Below are positions 17,074-29,100 of a stretch of 64,000 bases of DNA, piece by piece. The position numbers were made by a program, and so were the translations under genes. Positions within the stretch are counted from its first letter, which is position 1, and each line of letters opens with the position of its first letter. This stretch comes from Nocardia sienata NBRC 100364. Lineage in GTDB: Bacteria > Actinomycetota > Actinomycetes > Mycobacteriales > Mycobacteriaceae. The notes under the pieces are model-generated. The model had not been told where the DNA came from, searched no databases, and saw only the letters and a program-made list of their open reading frames with translations. The stretch covers positions 186,001 to 250,000 of the forward strand of contig NZ_BDBX01000003.1 in NCBI RefSeq assembly GCF_001613205.1, written 5' to 3'.

Positions 17074-17121
17074 TAAGGGCACATCCTCCCATCCGGCTCC
17101 GTAACGCGGGCCCGGCCGGAC

Positions 17122-18159
17122 TCAGCCCGGAAGCGGCGCGCGGAAATGGCTGGGTTCGGCGTCGGCCGGCAGATCGGCGGCGGTGGCGAACGGTTCGACC
17201 TCGGCGCGCAGGTCCACGAGGTGACGGGCATGGGCCGCCAGGGACCGGTCCTCGTCGGAGACCGGCGTCCACTGCTGGATGGGCCGCGCTTTGCCCGCGG
17301 CGTCCACCGCCACGACCACGGCCAGGCCGTGCGCGGCGAGGGCCGGCTCGTCGGAATGCGGATCGGTCGCGGTCACGTGCGCGCTGATGTGCATACTGCG
17401 CGGGCCGGTATGGATCAGCCGCGCGGTGACCTCCACGATATGGCCGATGACGATCGGCCGGTAGAAGCGGATACCGCCGAAATAGGAGGTGATCACATGC
17501 TGGCCGGCCCAGTCGGCCCCGCAGACATAGGCGGCTTCGTCGATCCACCCCATCGTGCGCCCGCCGTGCACCTTGCCGCCCCAGTTGATATCCGAGGGCG
17601 CCGCCAGGAACCGCAGCGTCGCGCTCGGCGCGGTGCCGGCGGCGGTGTAGCGCTGCGCGGCCATGGCCTCCTCGATACGCTTGCGGACCGATATCCGCGC
17701 CCGGGCCTGCCGATGGCGCCGCAGTTCGAGAATCGTGGCCGGTTCCCACTGGGGCACCGCGACCGTGCGCCGCGCCTCGTCGACGGCGACGAAGATCGTG
17801 AGGCACTGCGCCATCTGGACCGGTCTCTGCCGGGTGGGGTCGGTCGAGTAGACGCTGACCAGAATGTGCATGCTCGTCCGGCCGGTGTACACGAGGTTCG
17901 CATGCAGCTCGACCAGTTCCCCGACCGCGATCGGCCGATCGAGGTGGATATTGCCCACGTAGGCGGTGACACAGTAGCGGCCGCTCCACTGGGCCGCCGC
18001 CGCATAGGCGACCTTGTCGATCCATTCGAGGAGCTTGCCGCCGTCCACCGCGCCCGCGATACCCGCGTCGGCGGGTTTGACGAGGAAGCGGTGGATCGCC
18101 TCGGACCGTCTACCGGACGCGGCGGGGGTCGGGAGGGGGTCGATGGTTGTGGCGTTCAC
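17122..18159 (-). CDS. Acyl-CoA thioesterase with two hotdog domains
   Basis: A 345-residue cytosolic hydrolase of acyl-CoA esters. Two hotdog domains are visible as an internal repeat: residues ~30-160 with DGGKLLEWIDKVAYAAAAQW and HLDRPI, and ~190-320 with HGGRTMGWIDEAAYV and RFYRPI. This tandem architecture is that of the ACOT7-type and actinobacterial acyl-CoA hydrolases. The start is set at the GTG at 18159 (VNATTIDPL); the frame is open to 18258 but the extra segment is basic and atypical. The ribosome site is weak (GGCAGG). No operon partner: ctpJ converges on it and csbD lies behind it. Substrate chain length cannot be told. Confidence 0.85.
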   Translation of the reverse strand: MNATTIDPLPTPAASGRRSEAIHRFLVKPADAGIAGAVDGGKLLEWIDKVAYAAAAQWSGRYCVTAYVGNIHLDRPIAVGELVELHANLVYTGRTSMHILVSVYSTDPTRQRPVQMAQCLTIFVAVDEARRTVAVPQWEPATILELRRHRQARARISVRKRIEEAMAAQRYTAAGTAPSATLRFLAAPSDINWGGKVHGGRTMGWIDEAAYVCGADWAGQHVITSYFGGIRFYRPIVIGHIVEVTARLIHTGPRSMHISAHVTATDPHSDEPALAAHGLAVVVAVDAAGKARPIQQWTPVSDEDRSLAAHARHLVDLRAEVEPFATAADLPADAEPSHFRAPLPG

Positions 18160-18354
18160 GGGCCTGCCGATCTGCTCGGGTGGTGGGAAGTACGGGTCCC
18201 GACTCCGTTGTCGTCGGAGCAGAATAGGCAGGCGCGGCGCTACGGGCGAGTAGGACACCGCCCGGAGCCGGGAACCCGGCGATTCGTTCGGTGTATGCAG
18301 GTCCCGGCGGGATACACAGGCGCCGCGGTGTCCCGAGAAATGGCTCGGAGGGGT

Positions 18355-18379
18355 GTTTGAGAGGGCGCGCGGTGGTTAT
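18355..18379 (+). promoter_or_regulatory. SigF/SigB-like promoter of the CsbD gene
   Basis: GTTT (18355-18358), 15 nt, then GGTTAT (18374-18379). This matches the actinobacterial SigF pattern GTTT-N15-17-GGGTAT with one mismatch and lies 57 nt before the csbD-like ATG. Stress-sigma control fits the CsbD family. Confidence 0.55.
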
Positions 18380-18436
18380 TCGCCCGACGATCGGCCGGAC
18401 CGCCTGCCGATCGCATCCGACGAGAGGGGACAGGCG

Positions 18437-18610
18437 ATGAGTGCGAAGGACAAGCTCGACAACAAAGCCGAGGATCTCGCCGGTCAGGCCAAGGAAAAGC
18501 TCGGAAAGGCCACCGGCGACGAGGAGACGAAGAACGAGGGCAAGGCCGACCAGACCAAGTCCAACCTGAAGGATGCGGGTGAGAAGGTGAAGGACGCCTT
18601 CCGCGACTGA
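18437..18610 (+). CDS. CsbD-family stress protein
   Basis: A 57-residue, highly charged, Lys/Glu/Asp-rich helical protein (MSAKDKLDNKAEDLAGQAKE at the start) of the CsbD family, general-stress proteins of unknown biochemical role, disordered in solution in known members. AGGGGA at 18424-18429 precedes the ATG by 7 nt. The gene is monocistronic: a SigF-like promoter lies upstream and a 16-bp hairpin directly downstream. Codon use leans to AAG, as in highly expressed genes. Confidence 0.92.
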   Translation: MSAKDKLDNKAEDLAGQAKEKLGKATGDEETKNEGKADQTKSNLKDAGEKVKDAFRD

Positions 18611-18619
18611 TCGAACCTG

Positions 18620-18657
18620 CGAACGGGCGACGCCGGGACATCGGCGTCGCCCGTTCG
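18620..18657 (+). terminator. Strong hairpin terminator after csbD
   Basis: A perfect 16-bp inverted repeat (arms 18620-18635 and 18642-18657, core GGGCGACGCCG / CGGCGTCGCCC) with the 6-nt loop GGACAT begins 10 nt after the stop. There is no long T run, as is usual in actinobacterial terminators. Confidence 0.85.
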
Positions 18658-18764
18658 GTGTCCGGACCTGCTCGCAGCCGCGGATCCGGCGCGCCCCGGT
18701 GCAGAGCACCGTGGTCGCCTCCTTCGCCACACTCACCGCGGACCCGGTGGCGGATCATCCGGGG

Positions 18765-19436
18765 TCACGCGCCGGAGGGGACCGGCCCGTCATCACTGCC
18801 GGCGGGTCCGCGGACCGCCTCCGGCTCCGTCGATCGCCGGGGCGGTGGGGCGTCGAATCCCGGTAACCGGCCGGCGACCAGCGGGATCATGAGCTGGATC
18901 AGCGGTCCGATGGCGACCGCGTACACCACGGTGCCGAGACCGACGCTGCCGCCGAGCAGCCAGCCGGTGCTCAACACCGACAACTCGAGAATTGTCCGGA
19001 CCCGGCGGATGGGCCATCCGGTCCGGCGGGCGAGCCCCGTCATCAGACCGTCGCGCGGGCCCGGTCCCAGCCCCGCGCCGATGTACAGCACACTGGCCAG
19101 TGCGTTGAGCACGACCGCGAACACCATCACCGCCACCCGGACCGGCATCAATTCCCAGTACGGGAGCAGCCAGAGACCCGCGTCGACCGAAACACCGACG
19201 AGCACCACATTGCTCACCGTTCCCACGCCGGGCCACTGGCGCAGCGGAATCCAGGCCAGTAGTACCACCGCGCCGGTCAGCACGGTCACCGTTCCGAAGC
19301 TCATCGGCACCTGCCGGGTGACCCCCTGGTGAAAGACATCCCATGGGTCCAAACCTATTGCTGCGCGGATCATCACGGCCATCGATAAGCCGTACAGACA
19401 GAGCCCTGTGAACAGTGCGGTGAGACGTAGGATCAC
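18765..19436 (-). CDS. YczE/YyaS-like integral membrane protein
   Basis: A 223-residue protein with five or six membrane helices and a short Pro/Glu-rich cytoplasmic tail. Conserved family segments include the N-terminal GLCLYGLSMAVMIRAAIGLDPWDVF and the later GAGLGPGPRDGLMTGL. The GTG at 19436 follows GGGAAAG by 8 nt. The biochemical function of the family is unknown. In Bacillus, yczE lies next to sfp and was reported to be needed for a lipopeptide; here the gene is divergent from a giant NRPS across a 468-nt gap, which may or may not be meaningful. No regulator lies beside it. Confidence 0.8.
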   Translation of the reverse strand: MILRLTALFTGLCLYGLSMAVMIRAAIGLDPWDVFHQGVTRQVPMSFGTVTVLTGAVVLLAWIPLRQWPGVGTVSNVVLVGVSVDAGLWLLPYWELMPVRVAVMVFAVVLNALASVLYIGAGLGPGPRDGLMTGLARRTGWPIRRVRTILELSVLSTGWLLGGSVGLGTVVYAVAIGPLIQLMIPLVAGRLPGFDAPPPRRSTEPEAVRGPAGSDDGPVPSGA

Positions 19437-19904
19437 AGCACGAGCTTTCCCATATCTGGCCCCTTCGTACAGAGCCGGTTGGGCACAACTGGATACTCAT
19501 CTGGCTGGGTGATTCGCTCGCCGTCCTCCTGGCTGGGGCAGATTCGGTGAGGTCGGCCCGCGCGCCGGATCCGCGACCACATCGCTGAAGTCCTTCGCCG
19601 CCCCCGGTTCCCTTGTGGTCAGGGCCGGACCATGTCGCGCGGATGCCGAACCGGGGCCCAAAGGATCGCGTGTACGGGTGGTCGGCGCGTCCATGGGCAA
19701 AACGCCGGACCCGGTTGCACGGCACGTGGGCAGTGTGCATAAATTGTCCGGCGCACGTCTGATAGCTGTTTGCTCTTAAAGGTGTTCACGTGCAGGGGCG
19801 TGGACACCGCTTCGTCCCACGAAGTCGTACCCAGGCTCCGAGCGCGGCAGGGGGTGTTTTCTGCTGCGCTCCAGTGCCTCCGAGTCCGAGCGAGAGGTTG
19901 GAAG
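19437..19904 (+). other. Long intergenic leader upstream of the NRPS operon
   Basis: No gene is seen in these 468 nt. The most AT-rich part is 19738-19782, where TTGCAC (19709-19714) and TAAATT (~19739) resemble a weak promoter at 19-24 nt spacing. CTTCGT-CCC-ACGAAG (19810-19824) is a perfect 6-bp inverted repeat 80 nt before the NRPS start, a possible operator or leader hairpin. I looked for an IdeR/DtxR iron box (TTAGGTTAGGCTAACCTAA) and found nothing close. Confidence 0.5.
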
Positions 19905-22900
19905 ATGAATTCGAGATCGGCCACAGCTGTCGTCCACGATCGTGATCTCATTCCGTTGTCGCGGGCGCAGTACAGCATGTGGCTGGCCGATAATCTTCCA
20001 GGCCGGCCGAACGTCAATATCGCACACTACGTCGATATCGAGGGCGAGGTCGATGTCGACCTGTTCACCGAGGCAACCAATATCGCTGTCCGGGAGACCG
20101 AATCGCTCGTCGTGCGGGTGGTCGAATACGAAGGTCGACCCTATCAATTCGTGGACCGCAGCATAATCTGTTCCGACGCCCTGCTGGACCTGTCCGATGC
20201 CGACGACCCCTACGCCGCGGCAATGGAGTGGATGCGCCGCGACTACAGCACCAAGGCCGTCGATCTCGGTCGTGACCGGCTCTCCGTCACCAAACTCATC
20301 AAGATCGGCGAGCAGCGGTACCTGTGGTACGGACGCGCACATCATCTGATCATCGACGGATACGGCGCATTCAATTTCATCGGCCGGGTCAGCGAGCACT
20401 ACAACGCGATCCTGGAGAATAGACAGCCGCCGCCGCTGGTGGCGGCGGACCTCCGGACCATCGCCGAAGCAGATCGCGCGTACCACGCGAGTCCGCGCTT
20501 CGAATCCGACCGGGCGTACTGGCGCGAGAAGGTATCCGGGCTCCCCGCACCGGTGAGTCTTTCGGGGCGAGCCGCGCGCTGGAGTGACAACGATCATCTG
20601 GCGGTCCGACAGCTGCCTGGCCGGCTGTCGGAGTTGTTGGAGCAGTTCGCGGAGAAGCAGCGGGCCTCGTCCGCCCAGGTGGTCATCGCGGCGTTCGCCG
20701 CCTTCCTGGCCAGGATGACCGATTCCGACGACGTGGTGCTGTCGATGCCGGTGAGCGGCCGGGTGACCCGGCGGCTGCGGCACGCCGCCGCCATGCTGGC
20801 GAATATGGTGCCGATCCGATTCGAGGTGACGCCGCGGACCACGGTCGAGGAACTGGTCGGCGCCGCGGTATCCGAACTCGTCGCGGCGATCCGGCATCAG
20901 CTCTACCGATTCGAGGATATGCGCCGTGATACGAAATTCGCCGATACAGCGGCCAATTCGTTCGGCCCGGTCGTGAACATCCTGTTCTTCGACAGCGAGA
21001 TCCGCCTGGGATCCGCCGTCGGGCGTTATCGCGCTCTTACTTCCGGCGCGCTCGACGATCTGCAGCTGAACCTCTACCGGCCCGGCGCGGACGGCCCCCT
21101 GTACCTCGAACTGCACGGCAACCCGAATCTGTACAGCCAGGACGAACTCGAACTGCACACCACGCGGTTCGTCGAATTCCTGCGGCGTCTGCTGGAATCG
21201 CCCCTGGACACTCCCGTCGTCGATCTCCACCTCGTCGATCCAGCGGAAGAGCAGCGCGTTGTCGGCGAACTCGCGGGCCGCGACGGTGTGGTCGCGGAAA
21301 CGACGTTGGTCGGCCTGCTCACCGAGCAGGCCGCGGCAACCCCCGACGCGGTCGCCGTGACCTGCGGCTCGACCTCCCTGACCTACCGGGAGCTGGACGA
21401 GCGGTCGAATCGGTTCGCCCGCACCCTCCTCGCGCGCGGCGCCGGGCCGGAAGCCCTGGTGGCCGTCGCGATGCCACGGGACGCGGACCTGATCGTCGCC
21501 ACCTTGGCCGTGCTGAAATCGGGGGCGGGATATCTGCCCCTGGATATCGCCCACCCCGCCGACCGGCTCGAATACGTGCTCGCCGATGCCGGGCCGGTGC
21601 TGGTGGTCACGAAGCCCGCACTACGCCGGAGCGTCCCGGGCGATCCCGACCGCATCGTCGTATTGGACGATCGCATCGGATCCGACGGCGACAGTACGCC
21701 GGTCACCGATGTCGAACGGTCCCGCCCGTTGCGACCGGACAATATCGCCTACGTCATCTACACATCCGGCTCGACCGGTCGCCCGAAAGGCGTGCCGATC
21801 TGCCATCGCGCGGTGGCGTCGTACCTGATCAATGCCTGCGCCGAGATCGGGGTCCGGGCCGGCGACGTGTGGACGCTGTTCCACTCCTTCGCGTTCGACT
21901 ACTCGGTGTGGGAGATCTTCGGGCCGTTGGTTTCCGGGGGCCGCGTCGTGGTGATGGACACGGCGACCACCCGGTCGCCCGACGATGTCGTACTTCTGGT
22001 GGCACGCGAAAAGGTGACTGTTTTCAACCAGACGCCCTCGGCGTTTCAGCAGTTCGCCGCCGCCCGGGAACGATACGCGGCCGGCGGGGAGGCCGAGGGG
22101 CCGTTGGCGTTGCGGTCGGTGATCCTGTCGGGAGAGCGCCTGGATCCGGCGGGACTGGCCGCCTGGTACGAACACACTCCGCGAGTGCCGGTCGTGGCCA
22201 ACAGCTATGGGATCACCGAGACCACTGTTTTCGTCACCTATCTGCCGCTGACCCCGAAGTCGGCGGTGCCGGGGGCCGCGAGCGCGATCGGCACGGCTCT
22301 TCCGGGACTGCGCACCTATGTGCTGGACGGGCGGTTACGACCGGCACCGCTGGGGGCCTGGGGTGAGATCTACGTTTCGGGGGCACAGCTGTCGCGGGGA
22401 TATCTCGGGCGACGCGCGCTGAGCGCGGCCCGTTTCGTCGCCGACCCCTTCGGCGCACCGGGGGCGCGCCTCTATCGCAGTGGGGATATCGCCCGCTGGA
22501 ACCACCGGGGCGAACTGGAATATCGCGGCCGGGCCGATCAGCAGGTCCAGTTGCGCGGGTTCCGGATCGAACTCGACGAGGTCCGTAATGTGCTGCTGGC
22601 CGACAGCGCGGTGGCGACTGCGGTCGTGGTCGTCCATCGCCCCGGTACGGAGGCGGCGCGGCTGGTCGCCTATGTGGTGCCGGCCGGCGGTCCGGCCACC
22701 GGCCTCGTCGACACCCTGCGCGACCGGGTGGCCGCGATCCTGCCGGAGTACATGGTGCCGGCGAGTGTCGTGGTGATACCCGAACTGCCGTTGACCGTCA
22801 ACGGCAAGATCGATCACCGGGCCCTGCCCGAGCCGGTGTTCGATTCGGCCGCCGCCTACGTCGCGCCGAGCACTGTGGTCGAGGAGACGATCGCCGACGT

Positions 22901-23100
22901 GTTCGCCGAGCTCCTCGGCCTCGAACGGGTCGGCGTGTTGGACGATTTCTTCGACCTGGGTGGCAATTCGCTCACCGCGACCAGCGCCGCCGTCCGGATC
23001 GGCGAGCTGACCCGCTGCGATGTCTCGGTGCGCGATCTGTTCGGGGCGCCGACTGTGGCCGGCCTCGCGGCGCATATCGCGGCCGGACACCGCTCCGCCC
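19905..23100 (+). other. NRPS module 1: C(EntF-like)-A-T
   Basis: The condensation domain has H146, H147 and D151 in HHLIIDG and shares with EntF the YWY-like segment before HH, FGPVxNI and a GALDDLQL block. Aligned to GrsA, the A-domain pocket reads D-Y-W-N-I-S-S-V-F, closest to Thr-type codes (DFWNIGMV). Carrier Ser is S1022. As this C has no upstream carrier in the protein, it takes an acyl group from another protein or CoA. Confidence 0.85.
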
Positions 23101-26100
23101 GTCCCGCCCTGCGCGCCCTGCCGCGGGTGGACCCGATCCCGCCGGCCCCGGCCCAGAACCGGATGTGGCTGATCAACCAGCTGGACCCGGACTCGGCGGC
23201 GTACAACATCCCGCTGGTGGTGCAGCTGACCGGCCACCTCGATGTGGCGGCCCTGCGGACCGCGCTCGTCGACGTCCTGGATCGGCACGAAGCGCTGCGC
23301 ACTGTTTTCCCTGCCGTCGAGGGGGCGGGTTCCCAGGTCGTATTGCCGGCCGAGGCGGTGGTCGCCGGTCTGGATCTGATTCCCGAGATCGCGGACGGCG
23401 CGGATGTCGAGAATCGGATCACCGACCTCGCCGCGCAGGGTTTCGATGTGAGCGTCCGGCCGCCACTGCGCGGCGCCCTGTTCGCGTCGGCCGACCGGCG
23501 CCGGCACATCCTGGCCGTCATCCTGCATCACATCTGCTGTGACGGATCGTCGCTGCGGCCGCTGTCGGCCGATCTCGCGACCGCCTACGAGGCCAGGGTG
23601 CAGGGCAAAACGCCGGACTGGCAGCCGTTGCGGGTGCAGTACGCCGATTACAGCGTCTGGCATCGCGATCTGCTCGGTGACGAAACGGACCCGGATTCGC
23701 CGGCAGCCCGTCAGCTGAAGTACTGGGCGAGTCGATTGGCCGGTAAGCCGCCGGTGCTGGAATTGCCCACCGATCGGGCCCGGCCGGCCCAGCGGTCGCT
23801 GCGCGGCGACCGCACCGAGACCGTGATCCCGGCCGAGGTCTTCCGCGGGATCGAGGCGCTGGCCCGGTCGGCGAACGTCACCACCTTCATGGTCGTGCAC
23901 GCCGCGCTCGCCGTGCTGCTCGCCCGGCTGTCGGGCTCCGACGACATCACCGTGGGCACTGCTGTGGCCGGCCGTGGGGAGCACGCGCTGGAGCCGCTCG
24001 TGGGGATGTTCGTCAATACGGTGGCGTTGCGTACCGAGGTCCGCCCGGGCGAATCCTTCACCGGCTTCCTGGCGCGGGTGCGCGCTGTCGATGTGGACGG
24101 CTTCGCCAACAGCGACCTGCCCTATGAACGGGTCGTGGAGGAGGTCGACCCCCGGTGGTCGGCCGCGCACGCCCCGCTGTGCCAGGTGTACCTGGCCTTC
24201 GAGAACATGGAACGGCCCCGCCTGGAACTGCCCGGCCTCACCGTGGAGGTGCTGGACCCGGGGGCGGGAACGGCGAAGGTGGATCTGGTCGTCACCGTCG
24301 CGGAGAACGCTTCCGACGGTGGCGATGTCGCGCTGCACGTCGAGTATGCGACCGACCTGTTCGACCGGCGCACGGTCGCGGAATTCGCGGCTCGGTTGAA
24401 CCGGGTGCTCGACGCTGTCGTGACCGAGCCGGACATCCGGGTCGACGCGGTGGATGTTCTCTCCGAAGCCGAACGGGCCGGACTCGTCCCGGCCGTGGGA
24501 GCCCCGGCCGAGACGCCGCGGCTCCTGGCCGAGGTCCTGGCGGTACCGGACAGTGACGCGGTAGCTGTGATGGCGGGCGACCGGTCGGTCACCTACGGCG
24601 AACTGGACGGGTGGTCGAACCGGATAGCCCGCGAGCTCATCGGGCGAGGGGTGGGCCCGGGCGACCACGTCGCGCTGGTGATGGGCCGTTCGGTCGAATT
24701 GGTGGCCGGTATGCGGGCGGTGGCGGTGACCGGCGCGGCCTTCGTCCCGGTGGACCCGCGGAATCCGGCCGAACGGATCGCGCTGATGCTCGAGGACGCC
24801 GAGGTCCGGATCGCGGTGACGGTGGAATCCACGCGGGCACTGCTGCCCGAGTCGATCACGCAGCTGGTACTCGACGATCCGGCCACCGTGGCCGCGCTCG
24901 CTGCCGGATCGGCGGCGCCGGTGACCGATCGGGAACGGATCCGGCCCTGCCGTGTTCTCGATACGGCGTACCTGCTGTACACCTCGGGCTCGACCGGCAC
25001 GCCCAAGGGCGTCGCGGTCACACACGAGGGTCTGGCGAACTTCGCCGCCGAACAGCGTGAGCGCTATCGGGTGGAGCCGTCGTCTCGGGTATTGCAGCTG
25101 GCCGCACCCGGATTCGACGCGGTCGTCCTGGAACTGCTGATGGCGCATGCGAACGGTGCCGCGCTCGTCGTCTCGCCGCCGGATGTCTTCGCCGGCGCGG
25201 AACTGGCGGAACTCATCCGCGCCCGGCGGGTCTCCCACGCGTTCGTGACGCCGAGTGTGCTGGCGACCATGTCCCCGGCGGGCCTGGACTGCCTGCGGGT
25301 GCTCGTGGCCGGCGGCGAGGCGGTCCCGGCCGAGACGGTGGCGACATGGGCGCCCGGCCGGGAATTGTTCAACGGATACGGTCCGACCGAGACCACCATC
25401 ATGGTCGCGATCAGCGATCCCTTGTCGGTGGGCGACCGGGTGACGATCGGCGGCCCGATCCGCGGTATTGAAGCCGTGGTCCTCGACGCGGGGTTGCGGC
25501 CGGTGCCGGTCGGGGTGACGGGGCACCTCTTCGTCTCCGGTGTGCAATTGGCCCGCGGCTATCTGCGGCGGCCCGCGGCCACGGCGGCCGCGTTCGTGGC
25601 CGCGCCCTTCGGTCCGCCCGGCACCCGGATGTACCGCACCGGCGACCTGGCGCGCTGGACCGCGGACGGGACGCTGGAATACGTCGGTCGCACCGACTTC
25701 CAGGTCAAGATCCGCGGCCAGCGCATCGAGCTGGGCGAGATCGAGACCGCGCTCGCCGCGCATCCGGCGGTGGCGGTCGCGCATGTGGTGGGTGTCGCCG
25801 GCGAGCACGGCGCGCGCTTGGCCGCCTACGTGGTGCCCGCGGCCGCCGGGGTGGATACCGCGGAGTTGCTGGCGTACACCGCCCAGCGCCTGCCGGCGCA
25901 TATGGTCCCCGAGGCCGTGCTGGTGCTCGACAGATTGCCCCTCTCCTCGGTCGGCAAGATCGATCGCGCCGCGCTGCCCGAGCCGGTGTTCGGTGCGGCC
26001 ACCGCGGAATTCGTCGCGCCGCGCGACAGCGTGGAACAGACCGTGGCGCGGGTGTGCGCGCAGGTACTCGGTGTCGAGCGAGTCGGCGCCTTCGACAGCT

Positions 26101-29100
26101 TCTTCGACCTGGGCGGCAACTCGCTGTCGGCCACCCGGGTGGCCGGTCGGTTGAGTGCCGAATTCGGTGTGGATATCGCACTGCGCACGGTGTTCGACGC
26201 ACCGACGGTCGCGGCCCTGGCCGATCGGCTGCGCACCAGCGCACCGGCCGGCCGGCAACCACTCGTGCCGCAGCACCGGCCGGAGCGGATCCCGCTGTCA
26301 CCGGCGCAGACGCGGATGTGGTTCCTCAATCAATTCGATACGGCCTCGCCGCTGTACAACATCCCGCTGGTGTTGCGACTGTCGGGCGATCTCGATGTGG
26401 CGGCCGTACAGGCCGCCCTCGCCGATGTGCTCGGCCGGCACGAAGCGCTGCGCACTCGCTACCCGGACAGCGACGGCGGACCACACCAGGTGATTGTGCC
26501 GGTGGCGGACGCCTGGGTGCCGCCGGAACCGGTACCGGTGGCGGCCGACGCCGTCGAGTCCCGGATCGTCGCGGCGACCACGGCCGGGTTCGACGTCACG
26601 CGCGAGGTCCCGTTCCGGGTCACCCTGCTGCGCAGTGCCCCCGGAGACCACACGCTGGTCCTGGTCGTCCACCACATCAGCTTCGACGGCTCGTCGCTGG
26701 CCCCCCTCGCCGCGGATCTGATGGCCGCTTACCGCGCCCGGCACCGCGGCCACGAGCCGCAGTGGGCGCCGCTGCCGGTGCAATACGCCGATTACACGCT
26801 GTGGCAACGGGAACTGCTCGGAACCGACGACGATCCGCACAGCCCCACGGTCGCGCAGACCGAGTACTGGCGCACGGCTCTCGCCGAGCTGCCCGAGGTG
26901 CTCGACCTGCCCACCGACCGACCCCGCCCGGCCCGGCAGAGCTTCCGGGGCGCGACGTATTCCACCACGCTGCCGGCGGATCTCCACCGCGACGTGATCG
27001 CCCTGGCCCGCCGCCACGACACGACCGTGTTCATGGTGATGCACGCCGTCTACGCCGCGCTGCTGGCGCGCTTGTCCGGCACCGGTGACATCGCCGTCGG
27101 AACCCCGATCGCCGGCCGCGGCGAACCGGGCCTCGACGGCCTGGTCGGTATGTTCGTCAACACGCTGGTGCTGCGGACCCGGGTCACGCCCGATGCGTCG
27201 TTCGCCGCGGTCCTCGACCAGGTCCGCGCCGCGGATCTGGCCGCCTTCGAAAATGCCGATATCCCGTTCGAGCGGCTGGTCGAAGTGCTCAATCCGCCCC
27301 GGTCGACGGCGCACGCGCCGCTGACCCAGGTGGGGTTCTCGTTCCAGAACATCGAGATCCCGGCCGTACGGATCGACGGCCTGACGGTCACGGCCCGGAT
27401 GATCGATCCGGCCGTGGCCAAATACGATCTGCACCTCAATCTGGTCGACACCTTGTCCGCCGAGGGCGGAGCCGGGGGGATGGCAGTCGAATTCGGTTAT
27501 GCCACCGACCTGTTCGACGAATCGTCGATTCGCTCGATCTTCGACCGCTACCAGGTGCTGTTGCGCGCGGTCCTCGCCGATCCCGCCGCACCCGTCGGCG
27601 ATATCGATCTGCTGACCGGGGCCGAGCGGCGGGCACTGGCCGAGCGGTCGGCCGGCGCGCGCACCGTCGCCGGTCCGGCGACCGTGGCGGACCTGTTCGC
27701 GGCACAGGTCACTGCCACCCCGCGGAATACGGCTGTCATAGACGCCGCGACCGGCGAACGACTGGACTACGGGAACTTCGGGCAGCGAGTGAACCGGCTG
27801 GCGCGCGCGCTCATCGACCGGGGTGCGGGGCCGGGGACCGTGGTGGCGGTCGCCATGCACCGCTGCGTCGACCTGCTCACCGGCCTGTACGCGATCCACG
27901 CCGCCGGTGCCGCGTACCTGCCCCTGGATCCGGAACATCCGGCCGACCGGATCCGCTCGGTCTGCGCGACCGCCCGGCCGGTCGCAGTGCTCACCCGGGG
28001 TGACGACATGGATCTGCCGCCCGATGTGCCGCGGTGGCCGATCTCCGAGTTGTCGGCGGCCGGGGGCGACCCGTCGCCGGTCACCGATGCCGAGCGGATC
28101 AGGCCACTGCATCCCGACGATCTGGCCTACGTCATCTACACCTCCGGTTCGACCGGCGTCCCCAAAGGTGTTTCCGTCCCCCACCGGGCGGTGGCGAACC
28201 AGCTGTGCTGGATGCGCGACCACTACGAGCTCGGCGATTCCGATGTGATGATCTGGCGTACGCCGGTGACCTTCGACCTGTCGGTATGGGAACTGTTCTC
28301 CGCTGCCGTATGTGGTGCGGCACTGGTGGTCGCGGACGCCGATGCCCACCGTGACCCCAGGGTGCTGGCCCGGCTGCTGGCCGAATTTCGGGTGACAACA
28401 GTCGATTTCGTACCGTCGTTGCTCGCCGCGTTCCTGGCGACCGCCCAGGATCGCGGGCTCCCGGACCTGCGGCGTGTCCTGTGCATCGGCGAAGCGCTTC
28501 CGGCCGAGACGGTCCGGCGCTTCACCGAGTTCGGCACCGCGCGTATCGACAATCTGTACGGGCCGACCGAGGCCGCGGTCAGCGTCACCTCCCACCGTGT
28601 CGAGGACGTCTCCGGCACCGCTGTGCCGATCGGCGTACCCGAGGCGAATGTGGTGGTCCGGGTGCTGGACGCCCGGCTGCATCCGGTCCCGGACGGTGTC
28701 ACGGGCGAGCTGTACCTGGGCGGGGTGCAGTTGGCCCGCGGATATCACGAACGCCCGGCGCCGACCTCGGCCTTCTTCGTCGCCGACCCGTCGGGCACCG
28801 GTGCCCGGATGTACCGCACCGGTGACCTGGTGCGCTGGGACTCCAGCGGCAACCTGCACTACGTGGGCCGAGCCGACACCCAGGTGAAGCTGCGCGGTCT
28901 CCGGATCGAACCCGGCGATATCGAGGCCGCGCTGGTGGCCCACGCCACCGTGGACGCCGCGGTGGTACAGGTGCGCACCGATCACGGCGAACAGCGTCTG
29001 GTCGCCCATGTGGTCGCGCCGTCGTCGTGCGACACCCAGGAGATCCGCGCGTCGCTGCGGGAACTGCTGCCCGCCTACATGATTCCGGCCACGGTGATCC

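Noticed and set aside
22335..26276. Very long antisense open frame (over 1,300 codons) opposite the NRPS
   Set aside because: High-GC third-position bias keeps the antisense frame open; the translation is His/Arg/Gln-rich low complexity with no domain, and similar frames occur all along the NRPS (26298-31421, 34374-37883, 42648-44351).
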